Shown here piece after piece: positions 15,883 to 23,827 of a DNA stretch of 24,964 nt. Source of the stretch: a bacterium (GTDB lineage: Bacteria; SZUA-79; Acidulodesulfobacterales; Acidulodesulfobacteraceae); contig JAJZYC010000006.1 in assembly GCA_021806125.1 (NCBI GenBank), forward strand, positions 1 through 24,964. The letters run 5' to 3'. The first letter of the stretch is position 1, and each line of letters starts with the position of its first letter. The notes below the pieces were generated by a model. It had not been told where the DNA came from, did no database searches, and was given only the letters and a program-made list of their open reading frames with translations. A program made the position numbers and the translations under genes.

Positions 15883-17349
15883 ATGAAGATATCGAGAATA
15901 AAAATAAAAATAAATAAAATTTTATTTCTGCTTTTTTGCATGGGCTTCGGCTCAGTTTTTATCCTTAGCGGCTGCAGTCTGTTCAGCAGTCCCAAAAAAA
16001 TTGTTATAAAAATACCAAAACAGTTCAAATATACCCTTAAAACCGGAAATATGGCGGTAAAAAACGACTGGTGGAAAAATTTTAATGATAAAAATCTGGA
16101 TATTTTAGTCGGCGAGGCGGTTAAAAACAATTTAAATTATCTTATAGCCATAAAAAATATTCAGGTCGCCGAAACTTATGTTTCGCAGAATGAATCTAAT
16201 TTATTTCCGGTTGTTAATTTCAATTTCAGCGCTGTGAGAAATAAACTTCCGGGCTACGAAACTTCTATATTCTCCGGCGGCGGTTCTTCAGGCGGCCATT
16301 CCACCGTAATTTATAATTTGAATCAGGCCGGTTTAAGCGCTTCTTACGAGTTAGACGCATGGAATCAGGTCAATAACGCTATAAAGCAGGCAAAAGCAAA
16401 CGTCGCCGTTTCTAAAGAAGATGCGGACGTCGTAAAATTGACTCTAATAAGCAATGTCGCTCAGGCTTATTTTCAAATATGGGCTTTAGAAAAATCTGCG
16501 GATAATCTGAAAAAACAATATGCCGCCGAAAAAGAAATTTTAAAGCTTTATATGATTCAATATAAAGACGGGCTTATAGATGCGGAACCGGTAGAAGCCG
16601 CTAAAACAAATCTTGAAATTTTAAAAACAGAATTGAACGATTCTATAAAACTTCAGGATATTACCAAAAACACGCTGGCTTATTACATAGGAAAATTCCC
16701 TGAAAAATTCAAGTTTAAATTCAAAAATAATACTAATAAAAAAAGTATGGATTACTCAAATCTTATACCGCCGAATATTCCTTCGGAAATTTTAACGCAA
16801 AGGCCGGACGTTAAAGAAGCCGAATACAACGTCTTATCATACGCTTACGCAAAAAAAGAAAGTCTTGCGAATTTTTTTCCGGTATTAAATCTGACCGGAA
16901 ACTACGGTTACGCAAGCCCGAGCCTAAACAATTTCGTTACCGATACGAACAGCATATGGAGCTTTGGATTGAATATTTTGGCGCCTATATTTAATTATAA
17001 AACAAACATAAGCATATACAAAAGGTCTAAACTGCAGTATCAGCAGGCCGTGTTAAACTATCGAAACGCCGTAATAAACGCTTTCAGCGAAACCGACAGC
17101 GCTCTTGCTGATTATAGAAGAGATGCTAAGACTATGAAAAGCTACGAAAATAATTTTAATTATTCCCTGAAACTGTTTCATATTTACGGAGTTCAGTATA
17201 AAACAGGCATTGCAAGCCGCATAACATACTTGACGTATAAGATGAATATGCTTAACGCGGAATATAACCTGATAAATCAAAACCTGCTTTTGCAGGAAGA
17301 CGTCATAAGCGTTTATAATGCATTAGGAATGGGATTAAAAGCCGATTAA
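15883..17349 (+). CDS. Outer-membrane efflux channel lipoprotein (OprM/NodT type)
   Basis: A 488-residue TolC-superfamily channel forming the exit duct of a tripartite efflux pump. The signal peptide ends in the lipobox LSGC with C31, as in OprM/CusC/NodT lipoproteins. Two repeats of the OEP domain (about 60-255 and 285-480) are visible, with paired long helices; IPSEILTQRPDVKEAEY (about 304-320) is a highly typical NodT-family motif. It faces away from the adaptor and pump genes, which very likely supply its partners. No ribosome site is seen before this ATG in an almost pure A/T leader, but the lipobox position supports the start. Its stop overlaps that of phoU in TTAA (17346-17349). Confidence 0.94.
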   Translation: MKISRIKIKINKILFLLFCMGFGSVFILSGCSLFSSPKKIVIKIPKQFKYTLKTGNMAVKNDWWKNFNDKNLDILVGEAVKNNLNYLIAIKNIQVAETYVSQNESNLFPVVNFNFSAVRNKLPGYETSIFSGGGSSGGHSTVIYNLNQAGLSASYELDAWNQVNNAIKQAKANVAVSKEDADVVKLTLISNVAQAYFQIWALEKSADNLKKQYAAEKEILKLYMIQYKDGLIDAEPVEAAKTNLEILKTELNDSIKLQDITKNTLAYYIGKFPEKFKFKFKNNTNKKSMDYSNLIPPNIPSEILTQRPDVKEAEYNVLSYAYAKKESLANFFPVLNLTGNYGYASPSLNNFVTDTNSIWSFGLNILAPIFNYKTNISIYKRSKLQYQQAVLNYRNAVINAFSETDSALADYRRDAKTMKSYENNFNYSLKLFHIYGVQYKTGIASRITYLTYKMNMLNAEYNLINQNLLLQEDVISVYNALGMGLKAD

Positions 17350-18026
17350 TATTCGGGCAAGTTTCTTAAGTCTTTTCCTAATTCCATATATAGCAGCAGT
17401 TCCATAATTTTTTGGGCATGGTCGGCAAATCTTTCATATTTTCGGGCAATAAAAATATAAGTTATATTGTTTTCAAGCGTGGTTAAATTTTTTATCGACG
17501 CGTTTATAATATCCACGACGATTTTATGGGACAGCATATCTATAACGTTTTCGTCTCTTATTATAATATCTTTAAGCCCTATATTTTCTTTTGCGCCGTT
17601 CGCATACATTTTCGTCGCCATTTTAAGCATTTCGCCGTCCCTTGCGGCAACGTCTTCCAGATATGAATATACGCATTTAAATTCTTCCGAAGACGCCGTT
17701 CCGTCGGTAAGTTTAAGCCCTATCTGGCACACCGAAGCGCATAAATCTCCCATTCTTTCTAGGTCGGTTATTATTTTCATCGTGGTCGTTATAAACATTA
17801 AATCGGCAGCTTCGGGTTGATATAAAGCCAGAAGTTTTATACAGCTTTCATTAATGCTTACTTCCAGCGAATTAACTTTAAGGTCGTTATTAATGGTTTC
17901 TTCGGCAAGTTTTTTATCCCTCTCGAATAAAAATCTTGTTGCGCTGTCGAGTTGGCCGTTGACGATCTCGCTCATTTCTACGACGTTTTTCTTTAACTTC
18001 ATAAGCTCGCTATCTAATATATTCAC
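17346..18026 (-). CDS. phoU: Phosphate-signalling protein PhoU
   Basis: A 226-residue cytoplasmic helical protein that links the state of the Pst transporter to the PhoR/PhoB-type sensor and limits phosphate uptake. The two three-helix PhoU repeats are recognisable by the metal-binding E/DxxxD motifs DLERMGDLC (about 88-96) and KYERFADHA (about 197-205). The start is GTG, chosen because a very strong GGGAGGGG ribosome site (18032-18039) lies just upstream. It is last in pstSCAB-phoU, 41 bases after pstB. Its stop overlaps that of the convergent efflux channel by four bases, leaving no room for a terminator between them. Confidence 0.95.
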   Translation of the reverse strand: MNILDSELMKLKKNVVEMSEIVNGQLDSATRFLFERDKKLAEETINNDLKVNSLEVSINESCIKLLALYQPEAADLMFITTTMKIITDLERMGDLCASVCQIGLKLTDGTASSEEFKCVYSYLEDVAARDGEMLKMATKMYANGAKENIGLKDIIIRDENVIDMLSHKIVVDIINASIKNLTTLENNITYIFIARKYERFADHAQKIMELLLYMELGKDLRNLPEY

Positions 18027-18067
18027 CGAAACCCCTCCCTCTCCTTTATATGTTTTTGATATTATTT

Positions 18068-18850
18068 TTAATATCTGCTCGTTATAAAATTTTCCGTTCT
18101 TTTATCTTTAGGCCTCGTAAAAAAAGCCCCCGCTTCGTCGAATTCTATAAGCTCTCCGTCCAGAAAAAAACCGCTGTAATCGGAAATTCTTCCGGATTGT
18201 TGAACGTTATGGCTTACGACTATTATAGTGTAATACTTCTTAAACGAATTTATCAAATCCAGTATAATGCTAGTCGAAACAGGGTCGAGATAAGCGGTTG
18301 GCTCATCCATTAAGAGTATCGACGGATTGGTAGCAATTGCCCTTGCTATGCAGAGTCTCTGCTGTTGTCCGCCGGAAAGAGAAAGCGCCGATTTATTCAA
18401 TTTGTCTTTGACTTCATCGTAAAGACCGGAATATTTCAAGCATTTTTCTACACGCTCGACTATAAAATCCTTGTTCTTTATGCCGTGTATTTTTAATCCG
18501 AAAGCTATATTATCGAAAATAGATTTTGGGAACGGATTCGGATTTTGAAACACCATGCCTATGTCTCTTCTTAATTCCACCACATCTACCGACTTATCGT
18601 ATATATTTTTCCCGTTAATCAAAACTTCGCCGGTCAGCTTTGCGCCTTCGGTGTAATCGTTCATCCTGTTAAGCGTCCTTAAAAATGTGGATTTACCGCA
18701 TCCCGAAGGGCCTAAAAGCGTACATACGGAATTTTTTTTAAAATAAAGATTAACCGATTTTAAGAGATGGTAATTCCCGTAATAAAAATTCAGGTCTTTA
18801 ACGTCAACGATTATATTATCGGCATTATCTTTCTTTATATTTTCGGGCAT
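18068..18850 (-). CDS. pstB: Phosphate ABC transporter ATP-binding protein PstB
   Basis: A 260-residue ATPase that powers phosphate import through PstC/PstA. Walker A is GPSGCGKST (47-55), the ABC signature is LSGGQQQR, Walker B is ILLMDEP followed by TAYLDP, and the switch histidine is in VVSHN. All catalytic parts are intact. Length and the N-terminal YYGNYHLL are typical of PstB. AGGAGG lies upstream of the ATG at longer than usual spacing (about 13 bases). It is 16 bases downstream of pstA. Confidence 0.97.
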   Translation of the reverse strand: MPENIKKDNADNIIVDVKDLNFYYGNYHLLKSVNLYFKKNSVCTLLGPSGCGKSTFLRTLNRMNDYTEGAKLTGEVLINGKNIYDKSVDVVELRRDIGMVFQNPNPFPKSIFDNIAFGLKIHGIKNKDFIVERVEKCLKYSGLYDEVKDKLNKSALSLSGGQQQRLCIARAIATNPSILLMDEPTAYLDPVSTSIILDLINSFKKYYTIIVVSHNVQQSGRISDYSGFFLDGELIEFDEAGAFFTRPKDKRTENFITSRY

Positions 18851-18866
18851 AAAATTTTAATTCCTC

Positions 18867-19778
18867 CTATAAAATAAATCTCTTAGCCAAATAGTTTATC
18901 AACCTTAATCCCAAATCCAATGCGAATATAAAGAGCAGTAAAACCACCGATGCCGCTTCCGCTTTGTAATGCAGTATTTTGGACGGTTCATGAATGTATA
19001 TAAAAATCAGCATCGCCAGATCCCCGACCGCCCCGCCCGGACCGGTAACTCCGGTTGGCATGCCGGTATTATAATAGTTTGTAAATAAGAGCGGGGCCGT
19101 CTGTCCGATTATATTCATTACTCCGAGCAATATCCCGATAAATATGCCTCCGAGCGCGGCTTTTAATATGACTGCCCGCGTAGCCTGCCATTTGGTAGCC
19201 CCGAGCGCAAGAGCTCCTTCTATGTAGCTTGCGGGAATCTGGTTGACCGCCTGCTCCGTCAGAAGCGTAATAATCGGAGTCATAATGAAACCGAGCGTGA
19301 GTCCGCCGGCAAGAGCCGAAAATCCGAAATGAAAACCCGGTCCCGCATTGGTAGAAAAAACGTAAAAACCGACGATACCCCAAACGATAGATGGAATCCC
19401 GAGCATGAGTTCATTTAACAGCCTTAGAAAAGCATTTGCCCTTTTTTTGCCGAAAAGCGACAGATACAAGCCTGTTCCTATTCCGATAGGAACGGCAAGA
19501 ATAGAGGCGATTACTATAAGGTAAACGTCTCCTATGACTGCGTTTAATATCCCGCCTTCGGCGCCTATTGGAAATCCGGTGGGAAGCGTAGAAATAAAAT
19601 GCCAGTTAAGATATTTATATCCTATGGAAACAGCTTCAAAAATGATGTGAAAAACGGGAAAAGAGCCTATAACAAAAGCCGCCGCGGCAAAAAAAACGGC
19701 AATGTTATTGTAAACTTTTTTACGTTTAAGGTATCCCCTGTTTGCCGGAAATACCGGCTCATGCAATTGCTGTTCCAT
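18867..19778 (-). CDS. pstA: Phosphate ABC transporter permease PstA, with neutral residues at conserved charged positions
   Basis: A 303-residue inner-membrane permease with six hydrophobic segments and the EAA loop EGALALGATKWQATRAVILK. Order in the operon and sequence identify it as PstA. Aligned without gaps to E. coli PstA from memory, Arg170 (in PIVIRTTE) corresponds to L172 in PIITLLTE. Arg220 and Glu224 (in ARIAGETAPLL) correspond to N222 and Q226 in MNIIGQTAPLL. In E. coli, Arg220 is reported as needed for phosphate transport but not for repression of alkaline phosphatase. The partner PstC keeps its R and E. The protein is otherwise complete, with no frameshift. No clear ribosome site precedes the ATG. 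Confidence 0.93.
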   Translation of the reverse strand: MEQQLHEPVFPANRGYLKRKKVYNNIAVFFAAAAFVIGSFPVFHIIFEAVSIGYKYLNWHFISTLPTGFPIGAEGGILNAVIGDVYLIVIASILAVPIGIGTGLYLSLFGKKRANAFLRLLNELMLGIPSIVWGIVGFYVFSTNAGPGFHFGFSALAGGLTLGFIMTPIITLLTEQAVNQIPASYIEGALALGATKWQATRAVILKAALGGIFIGILLGVMNIIGQTAPLLFTNYYNTGMPTGVTGPGGAVGDLAMLIFIYIHEPSKILHYKAEAASVVLLLFIFALDLGLRLINYLAKRFIL

Positions 19779-19856
19779 TCTAATTTTATATTTTTATTTA
19801 ATAAAGTTTCGATTGTAAATTATATTTATTATAATTGCCGTGGTTATTTCTTAAAA

Positions 19857-20801
19857 TCAGCCGCCGCCGAACTGAGACCTGCTGAATCTGCCGCCTATAA
19901 CCCTGTTTAAAATATTCCGTCCTATTATGTTGACTATAAGGCTTGTTAATAAAAGCACAAGCGCAAGTTCTACTTCGGCGGAAGCGTATATAGGACTTAT
20001 AACGGCAAAAGTAAAGGTATTCGCCAACAGGGAAGATATAGTATAGCCTACGCTGAACAAAGATTTCGGCACTACCGCCTGATTTCCAATCAGAAGTACC
20101 ACGGCTATCGTCTCTCCCACCGCCCTTCCGAAACCTAAAATTATCCCTCCGTATATGCCGTTCAAGGCGTAAGGCAGGGAAACGTCTTTAATGACGTCTA
20201 ATTTTGTGGCGCCCATAGCCAGCGCCCCGTCTTTGGCGAGCTTTGGAACCGAAGCTAAAGAATCTTTGGTAATAGAAGATATAATGGGCAAAATCATAAA
20301 TGCGACTATAATGCTTGCGGCAAGAATTCCGTAGCCGATATTTTCCTCTACTTTAAGAAAAGGTATGTTTGAAAAATGAGCGTTAAAAAACGGCTCTACC
20401 GATTCCCTGAGCCACGGAACGACCGTCAGCACGCCCCATACGCCGAAAACTACGCTCGGTATTCCCGCCAGCATTTCTACTATTACAGTAAAAATACCTC
20501 TTAAAAAAAAAGGGCAGTATTCCTGTAAAAATATCCCTATACCGAAACTGAAGGGTATCGCAAACAATAATGCGAGAAAAGTAACGATAAAAGTTCCAGC
20601 GATAAAAGTTAAAGCGCCGAAGACCTCTTTGGGAGGATTCCATTCTTTTGTCCATAAAAAAGAAATGCCGTATCTGATAATGGATGGGTAACTGTAATAC
20701 AGTACGATTATAACTGAGACCGAAAAAATCAGAATTATAGAAAGAACGAAAACGGAAAGAATAAATTTAAAAAGGTCGTCTTTGTATTTTAAAGTGAACA
20801 T
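19857..20801 (-). CDS. pstC: Phosphate ABC transporter permease PstC
   Basis: A 314-residue inner-membrane permease partner of PstA. It has six hydrophobic segments, the MLAGIPSVVFGVWG motif (about 110-123), the EAA loop DGALAMGATKLDVIKDVSLP (191-210) and LGFGRAVGETIAV, which retains the conserved R226 and E230. It lies 194 bases downstream of pstS, across a palindrome and a possible internal promoter, and 78 bases upstream of pstA. No strong ribosome site is seen before the ATG. Confidence 0.95.
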   Translation of the reverse strand: MFTLKYKDDLFKFILSVFVLSIILIFSVSVIIVLYYSYPSIIRYGISFLWTKEWNPPKEVFGALTFIAGTFIVTFLALLFAIPFSFGIGIFLQEYCPFFLRGIFTVIVEMLAGIPSVVFGVWGVLTVVPWLRESVEPFFNAHFSNIPFLKVEENIGYGILAASIIVAFMILPIISSITKDSLASVPKLAKDGALAMGATKLDVIKDVSLPYALNGIYGGIILGFGRAVGETIAVVLLIGNQAVVPKSLFSVGYTISSLLANTFTFAVISPIYASAEVELALVLLLTSLIVNIIGRNILNRVIGGRFSRSQFGGG

Positions 20802-20845
20802 TAATTTGTTTAAATGGGGACAAATTTAATTTAAAAATTTTTTTA

Positions 20846-20854
20846 ATTATAGCA
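20846..20854 (-). promoter_or_regulatory. Possible internal promoter for pstCAB-phoU (extended -10)
   Basis: The minus strand reads TGC-TATAAT here, an extended -10 box, about 45 bases upstream of the pstC ATG. No good -35 hexamer lies 16-18 bases further up, which extended -10 promoters can tolerate. It would give pstCAB-phoU some expression independent of pstS. Confidence 0.4.
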
Positions 20855-20903
20855 CATTCTTTTTAATTTTTCTAAAAAAAATAATGCGGCGGATTTATCC
20901 CGC

Positions 20904-20956
20904 CATTGCGCAAAGCGAAGCAATCTAAAGAACGGATTGCTTCGCTTTGCGCAATG
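20904..20956. repeat. Perfect palindrome between pstS and pstC
   Basis: Arms 20904-20925 and 20935-20956 are exact reverse complements of 22 bases around a 9-base loop. The sequence belongs to the CATTGCG...GAAGCAATC repeat group. In the pst transcript it forms a strong hairpin 40 bases past the pstS stop, where it could protect pstS mRNA or reduce read-through into pstC. Confidence 0.88.
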
Positions 20957-20995
20957 ACTATACTATATACTAATCTGCCTTTTTAAATGGCTTGC

Positions 20996-22090
20996 TTATT
21001 TTACCTGCGCCAGAAGTTTTTTAACGTTCGGCATAACGGATTTAGGAAGCGGTGCAAAACCGGTTTTAACGGTATATTTAGCCGCCTGTCCCGGACCAAG
21101 CGCCCAGTTTACCAAATCCTTAATCGATTTTGTAGTTGCTGGATTCGGCTGGGTTTTCTTTATCATCCAGAATTCAAAGTTTGAATCGGGGTAAGCATTT
21201 TTGGCCGAAACGTTCCATACTATAGATTTATCGAAATCAGCCGGAAAATCCCCCTGTTTTAAAGCGGAGTTTGCGGCGGCGGCAATAGTTTTAACCGAAC
21301 CCACGACGTAATTACCGGCTTTGTTAAGGAGCGCGGCGCTTGCAAGATGATATTCCATGACCCAGCCGAGTCCCACGTAGCCTATGCCTCCGGACGTACT
21401 TTTAACGGCGGCCACGACCGCATCGCTTCCAAGATATCCGCTTCCGACAGGCCAATCTGGAGAAAGGCTTCTTCCGACTTTACTTGCCCATGCTTTGGAA
21501 GTGTCGGTTAAAAGGCTCGTGAAATCAAAAGTCGTTCCGCTTGCGTCCGCCCTGTGAACGACGAAAATATGGAGATTAGGGAACTTGTACTGCGGGTTTA
21601 ATTTTTTAAATATTGGATTGTCCCAGTTGTTAATTTTGCCCATATAAATTTCCGCAACCAATTTCGGCGTCATTTTGAGATTTACGTTGTTAGGTATGCC
21701 GGGGATATTGTAAATAACCTGGGCGTCGTCGAGAGCGACCGGAACGTTTACTAAATTAGGATACCTCTTTTTAAAGCTTTTTGTAAGATAGGCATCGGAT
21801 GCCCCTATTGTAATATTGCCGTCCGCGGCGTTTGAAATGCCGAAACCCGAACCGGTTCCCGCAACCGAGACCGTAACGCCCGGATTAAGCTTGTGGTACT
21901 TAACCGCCCACACCGAATTTAAGGGATAAAGCATAGTGGAACCGGAAATAGTGAGCGTTCCCGCGGGAACCTTAGAGCTTGTCGCCGGCGCTTTAGACTT
22001 GGCGCAGCCCGCTGCAAAAATGGACAGGGCAAAAACGGCAGAAGCGACCGTTAATCCTCCAAGCATTTTTTTCATACTGCTTTTGTTCAT
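20996..22090 (-). CDS. pstS: Periplasmic phosphate-binding lipoprotein PstS
   Basis: A 364-residue binding protein that captures phosphate in the periplasm for PstCAB. The signal peptide ends in FAAGC with lipid-anchored C29. Binding-site motifs are present: GSTMLYPL (50-57) for the first loop, GASD with D99 corresponding to E. coli Asp56, and RADASGTT with R180, S184, G185 and T186 corresponding to E. coli Arg135/Ser139/Gly140/Thr141. The ligand set for phosphate thus looks complete. A strong GGAGGAG ribosome site precedes the ATG. It is the first gene of pstSCAB-phoU and is expected to be induced by phosphate limitation through the upstream repeat array. Confidence 0.95.
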   Translation of the reverse strand: MNKSSMKKMLGGLTVASAVFALSIFAAGCAKSKAPATSSKVPAGTLTISGSTMLYPLNSVWAVKYHKLNPGVTVSVAGTGSGFGISNAADGNITIGASDAYLTKSFKKRYPNLVNVPVALDDAQVIYNIPGIPNNVNLKMTPKLVAEIYMGKINNWDNPIFKKLNPQYKFPNLHIFVVHRADASGTTFDFTSLLTDTSKAWASKVGRSLSPDWPVGSGYLGSDAVVAAVKSTSGGIGYVGLGWVMEYHLASAALLNKAGNYVVGSVKTIAAAANSALKQGDFPADFDKSIVWNVSAKNAYPDSNFEFWMIKKTQPNPATTKSIKDLVNWALGPGQAAKYTVKTGFAPLPKSVMPNVKKLLAQVK

Positions 22091-22158
22091 AAAATCTCCT
22101 CCGTAAATTAAATTAAAATTAAATTTACAATCTGAATTTGTCTAATTTTTACGCTTTA

Positions 22159-22164
22159 ATTATA
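22159..22164 (-). promoter_or_regulatory. -10 box of the pstS promoter
   Basis: TATAAT on the minus strand, 11 bases downstream of the last Pho half-site and without a usable -35 hexamer. This spacing is what is expected when a PhoB/PhoP-type activator replaces the -35. The transcript would start near 22152 with a leader of about 60 bases carrying the strong ribosome site. Confidence 0.65.
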
Positions 22165-22175
22165 TTAACAGATTA

Positions 22176-22216
22176 TTGTTACAATTTTATTACATTTATG
22201 TTAAATTTTTGTAACA
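22176..22216 (-). promoter_or_regulatory. Pho-box-like array: four octamers at 11-bp period
   Basis: Read on the minus strand (pstS direction) the units are TGTTACAA (22209-22216), TTTAACAT (22198-22205), TGTAATAA (22187-22194) and TGTAACAA (22176-22183), each followed by three A/T bases. The exact 11-bp spacing equals one helical turn and matches the geometry of PhoB and PhoP direct-repeat boxes. The outermost unit overlaps the -35 of the divergent dehydrogenase promoter. Confidence 0.7.
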
Positions 22217-22237
22217 AATCCTAGTCTATGTTATAAT
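22209..22237 (+). promoter_or_regulatory. Promoter of the iron-type alcohol dehydrogenase
   Basis: TTGTAA at 22209-22214 and TATAAT at 22232-22237 are separated by 17 bases, and TG at 22229-22230 makes an extended -10. The -35 lies within the fourth Pho-like octamer, so a Pho regulator bound there would compete with polymerase. A near-ideal AGGAGGG ribosome site follows at 22281-22287. Confidence 0.65.
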
Positions 22238-22296
22238 AATTTCGGAAAAAATTAATAATTATCGTAATTTTTTATTTTTAAGGAGGGCATATCTAT

Positions 22297-23451
22297 ATGA
22301 AAGCGCTTAACATTTATAATCCCGTAAAAATCCATTTCGGCGCCGGCTTAATCGGCGAAACCGGAAAAATAGCCAAAAAATATTCGGATACGGCTTTAAT
22401 AGTTACCGGAAAAAACTCTATGCAAAAAACGGGAACATTAGATAAGCTCGTAAAAATATTAAAAGACGCAGGGGTTGCCCCGATAATATTCGACGGGATT
22501 ACGCCTAATCCCACAACTTATGAAATAGATTCGGCGGCGGGCATCGCGAGGGGAAAAGGCATCGGGCTTATAATAGGCTTGGGCGGAGGAAGTCCGCTTG
22601 ATTCCGCAAAAGCCGTCGCGGTTGCGGCAAAGGGAAATATTCCGGTATGGGACTACCTGAAAACTACGGCAAAGGAAGCGCTTCCAGTTATAACTATAGT
22701 TTCGACCTCCGGAACCGGCAGCGAAGTTAACAGATATTCAGTCATGACAAATACCGAAACCGGGGAAAAACCTGGGTTCGGCTATGAATGTATGTACCCG
22801 AAAGAGGCCGTAATCGACCCCGAAATTATGCTGTCTATGCCCGCTAACGTAACCGCGGCGACCGGGTTCGACGTATTTGTTCATATTTTCGAAGCTTTTA
22901 CCGGAAAAGCAAAAAATGCGTTTTCTTCGGCTTACTGTATGCAGGCGTTTTATCTTCTAAAAGATAATTTAATCAAGGCATATAACGAGCCCGATAATAT
23001 CGAACCAAGGGGAAATATGGCGCTCGCTTCCGCTCTTGCCGGGCTTGCGATTGATATTTCAGGCGTCGGCATAATGCACGCTATGGAACATCCGGTATCA
23101 GGAAATTATTCTAACGTGGCACACGGCGCTGGACTTGCGGCTCTTGCGTTAGAATCGATGAAATACAATTTAAACGCATGCAAAAAAGACTTTATGCTTA
23201 TAGCGCATCATTTCGGCATTAAAAGGGCCGGCAAAAGCGACGACGAATACGCCGGGTCTTTAATAGAAAAAACAAAAGAAATGCTTTCGGCTTTAAATCT
23301 GAATATCCGTTTAAAAGACCTCGGCGTAGAAAAAGACAAACTTAGGAAAATCGCAAAAGAGGCTTTCGATACAATGGGCTTTGCTATTCAGAACAATCCT
23401 GCCGAAGCCGGCGAAAATGAAGTTTTAAAACTTTTGGAAAACAGCTACTGA
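22297..23451 (+). CDS. Iron-containing (group III) alcohol dehydrogenase
   Basis: A 384-residue NAD(P)-dependent alcohol dehydrogenase/reductase of the Fe-ADH family (relatives include FucO and butanol dehydrogenases). The dinucleotide-binding motif GGGSPLDSAK (96-105) and STSGTGSE (136-143) are present. The metal ligands corresponding to FucO Asp196, His200, His263 and His277 are D192, H196, H261 and H276, all retained. The start has an excellent AGGAGGG site nine bases upstream. It stands alone, divergent from pstS across a shared 206-base regulatory gap, and is followed by the tRNA-Arg genes. The substrate (alcohol, aldehyde or butanol/butyraldehyde) cannot be told from the sequence. Confidence 0.92.
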   Translation: MKALNIYNPVKIHFGAGLIGETGKIAKKYSDTALIVTGKNSMQKTGTLDKLVKILKDAGVAPIIFDGITPNPTTYEIDSAAGIARGKGIGLIIGLGGGSPLDSAKAVAVAAKGNIPVWDYLKTTAKEALPVITIVSTSGTGSEVNRYSVMTNTETGEKPGFGYECMYPKEAVIDPEIMLSMPANVTAATGFDVFVHIFEAFTGKAKNAFSSAYCMQAFYLLKDNLIKAYNEPDNIEPRGNMALASALAGLAIDISGVGIMHAMEHPVSGNYSNVAHGAGLAALALESMKYNLNACKKDFMLIAHHFGIKRAGKSDDEYAGSLIEKTKEMLSALNLNIRLKDLGVEKDKLRKIAKEAFDTMGFAIQNNPAEAGENEVLKLLENSY

Positions 23452-23510
23452 TTTATTACATTTATTTATCGATATTTTTATTGCGGCGCCTTTTTTATGC
23501 TTATAACCAT

Positions 23511-23528
23511 GCTGTCCGTCAGCTATTT
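23511..23528 (+). terminator. Possible weak terminator after the dehydrogenase
   Basis: A 4-bp stem GCTG/CAGC with loop TCCGT is followed by TATTTTTTT. The stem is short, so intrinsic termination is only plausible. It lies about 60 bases past the dehydrogenase stop. Confidence 0.3.
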
Positions 23529-23577
23529 TTTTAATAAATTTTTATTAGTAGAACTGCTTATTTACTGCCGTTTTGAG

Positions 23578-23654
23578 TGGTGCGCCCAGAGGGATTCGAA
23601 CCCCCGGCCTGCAGATTCGTAGTCTGACGCTCTATCCAGCTGAGCTATGGGCGC
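23578..23654 (-). tRNA. tRNA-Arg(ACG)
   Basis: On the minus strand a 77-base cloverleaf is complete: acceptor GCGCCCA/TGGGCGC, D-stem GCTC/GAGC, anticodon loop CTACGAA with anticodon ACG, T-arm GGGGG-TTCGAAT-CCCTC, discriminator A and an encoded CCA end. The A at position 34 is expected to be edited to inosine to read CGN arginine codons, which needs TadA elsewhere. The closing pair of the anticodon stem (27-43) is a U-C mismatch. A TATACC extended -10 lies 12 bases upstream. Confidence 0.95.
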
Positions 23655-23827
23655 TTTTAGATTTGCGGTATAGCAAAAATAGGAACTAAGGGGCTTGCCG
23701 TTAGCGTAATTCTTATTATTACTATGCTTTAATAATTGATTTTATATTATTAATTATATATAATAGTTTGACATAACGCAAATTAAATAATCATTTTTAG
23801 CCGTTTTACATAATCCGCTTTTTACCC

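Noticed and set aside
22176..22216. Short regularly spaced repeats considered as a tiny CRISPR or iteron array
   Set aside because: Units are only 8 bases with 3-base A/T gaps and sit directly before a -10 box upstream of pstS, which fits a regulator-binding array and not spacers or an origin.
23481..23496. GGCGCC followed by six T as a terminator after the dehydrogenase
   Set aside because: The GGCGCC palindrome has no loop and cannot form a hairpin by itself.
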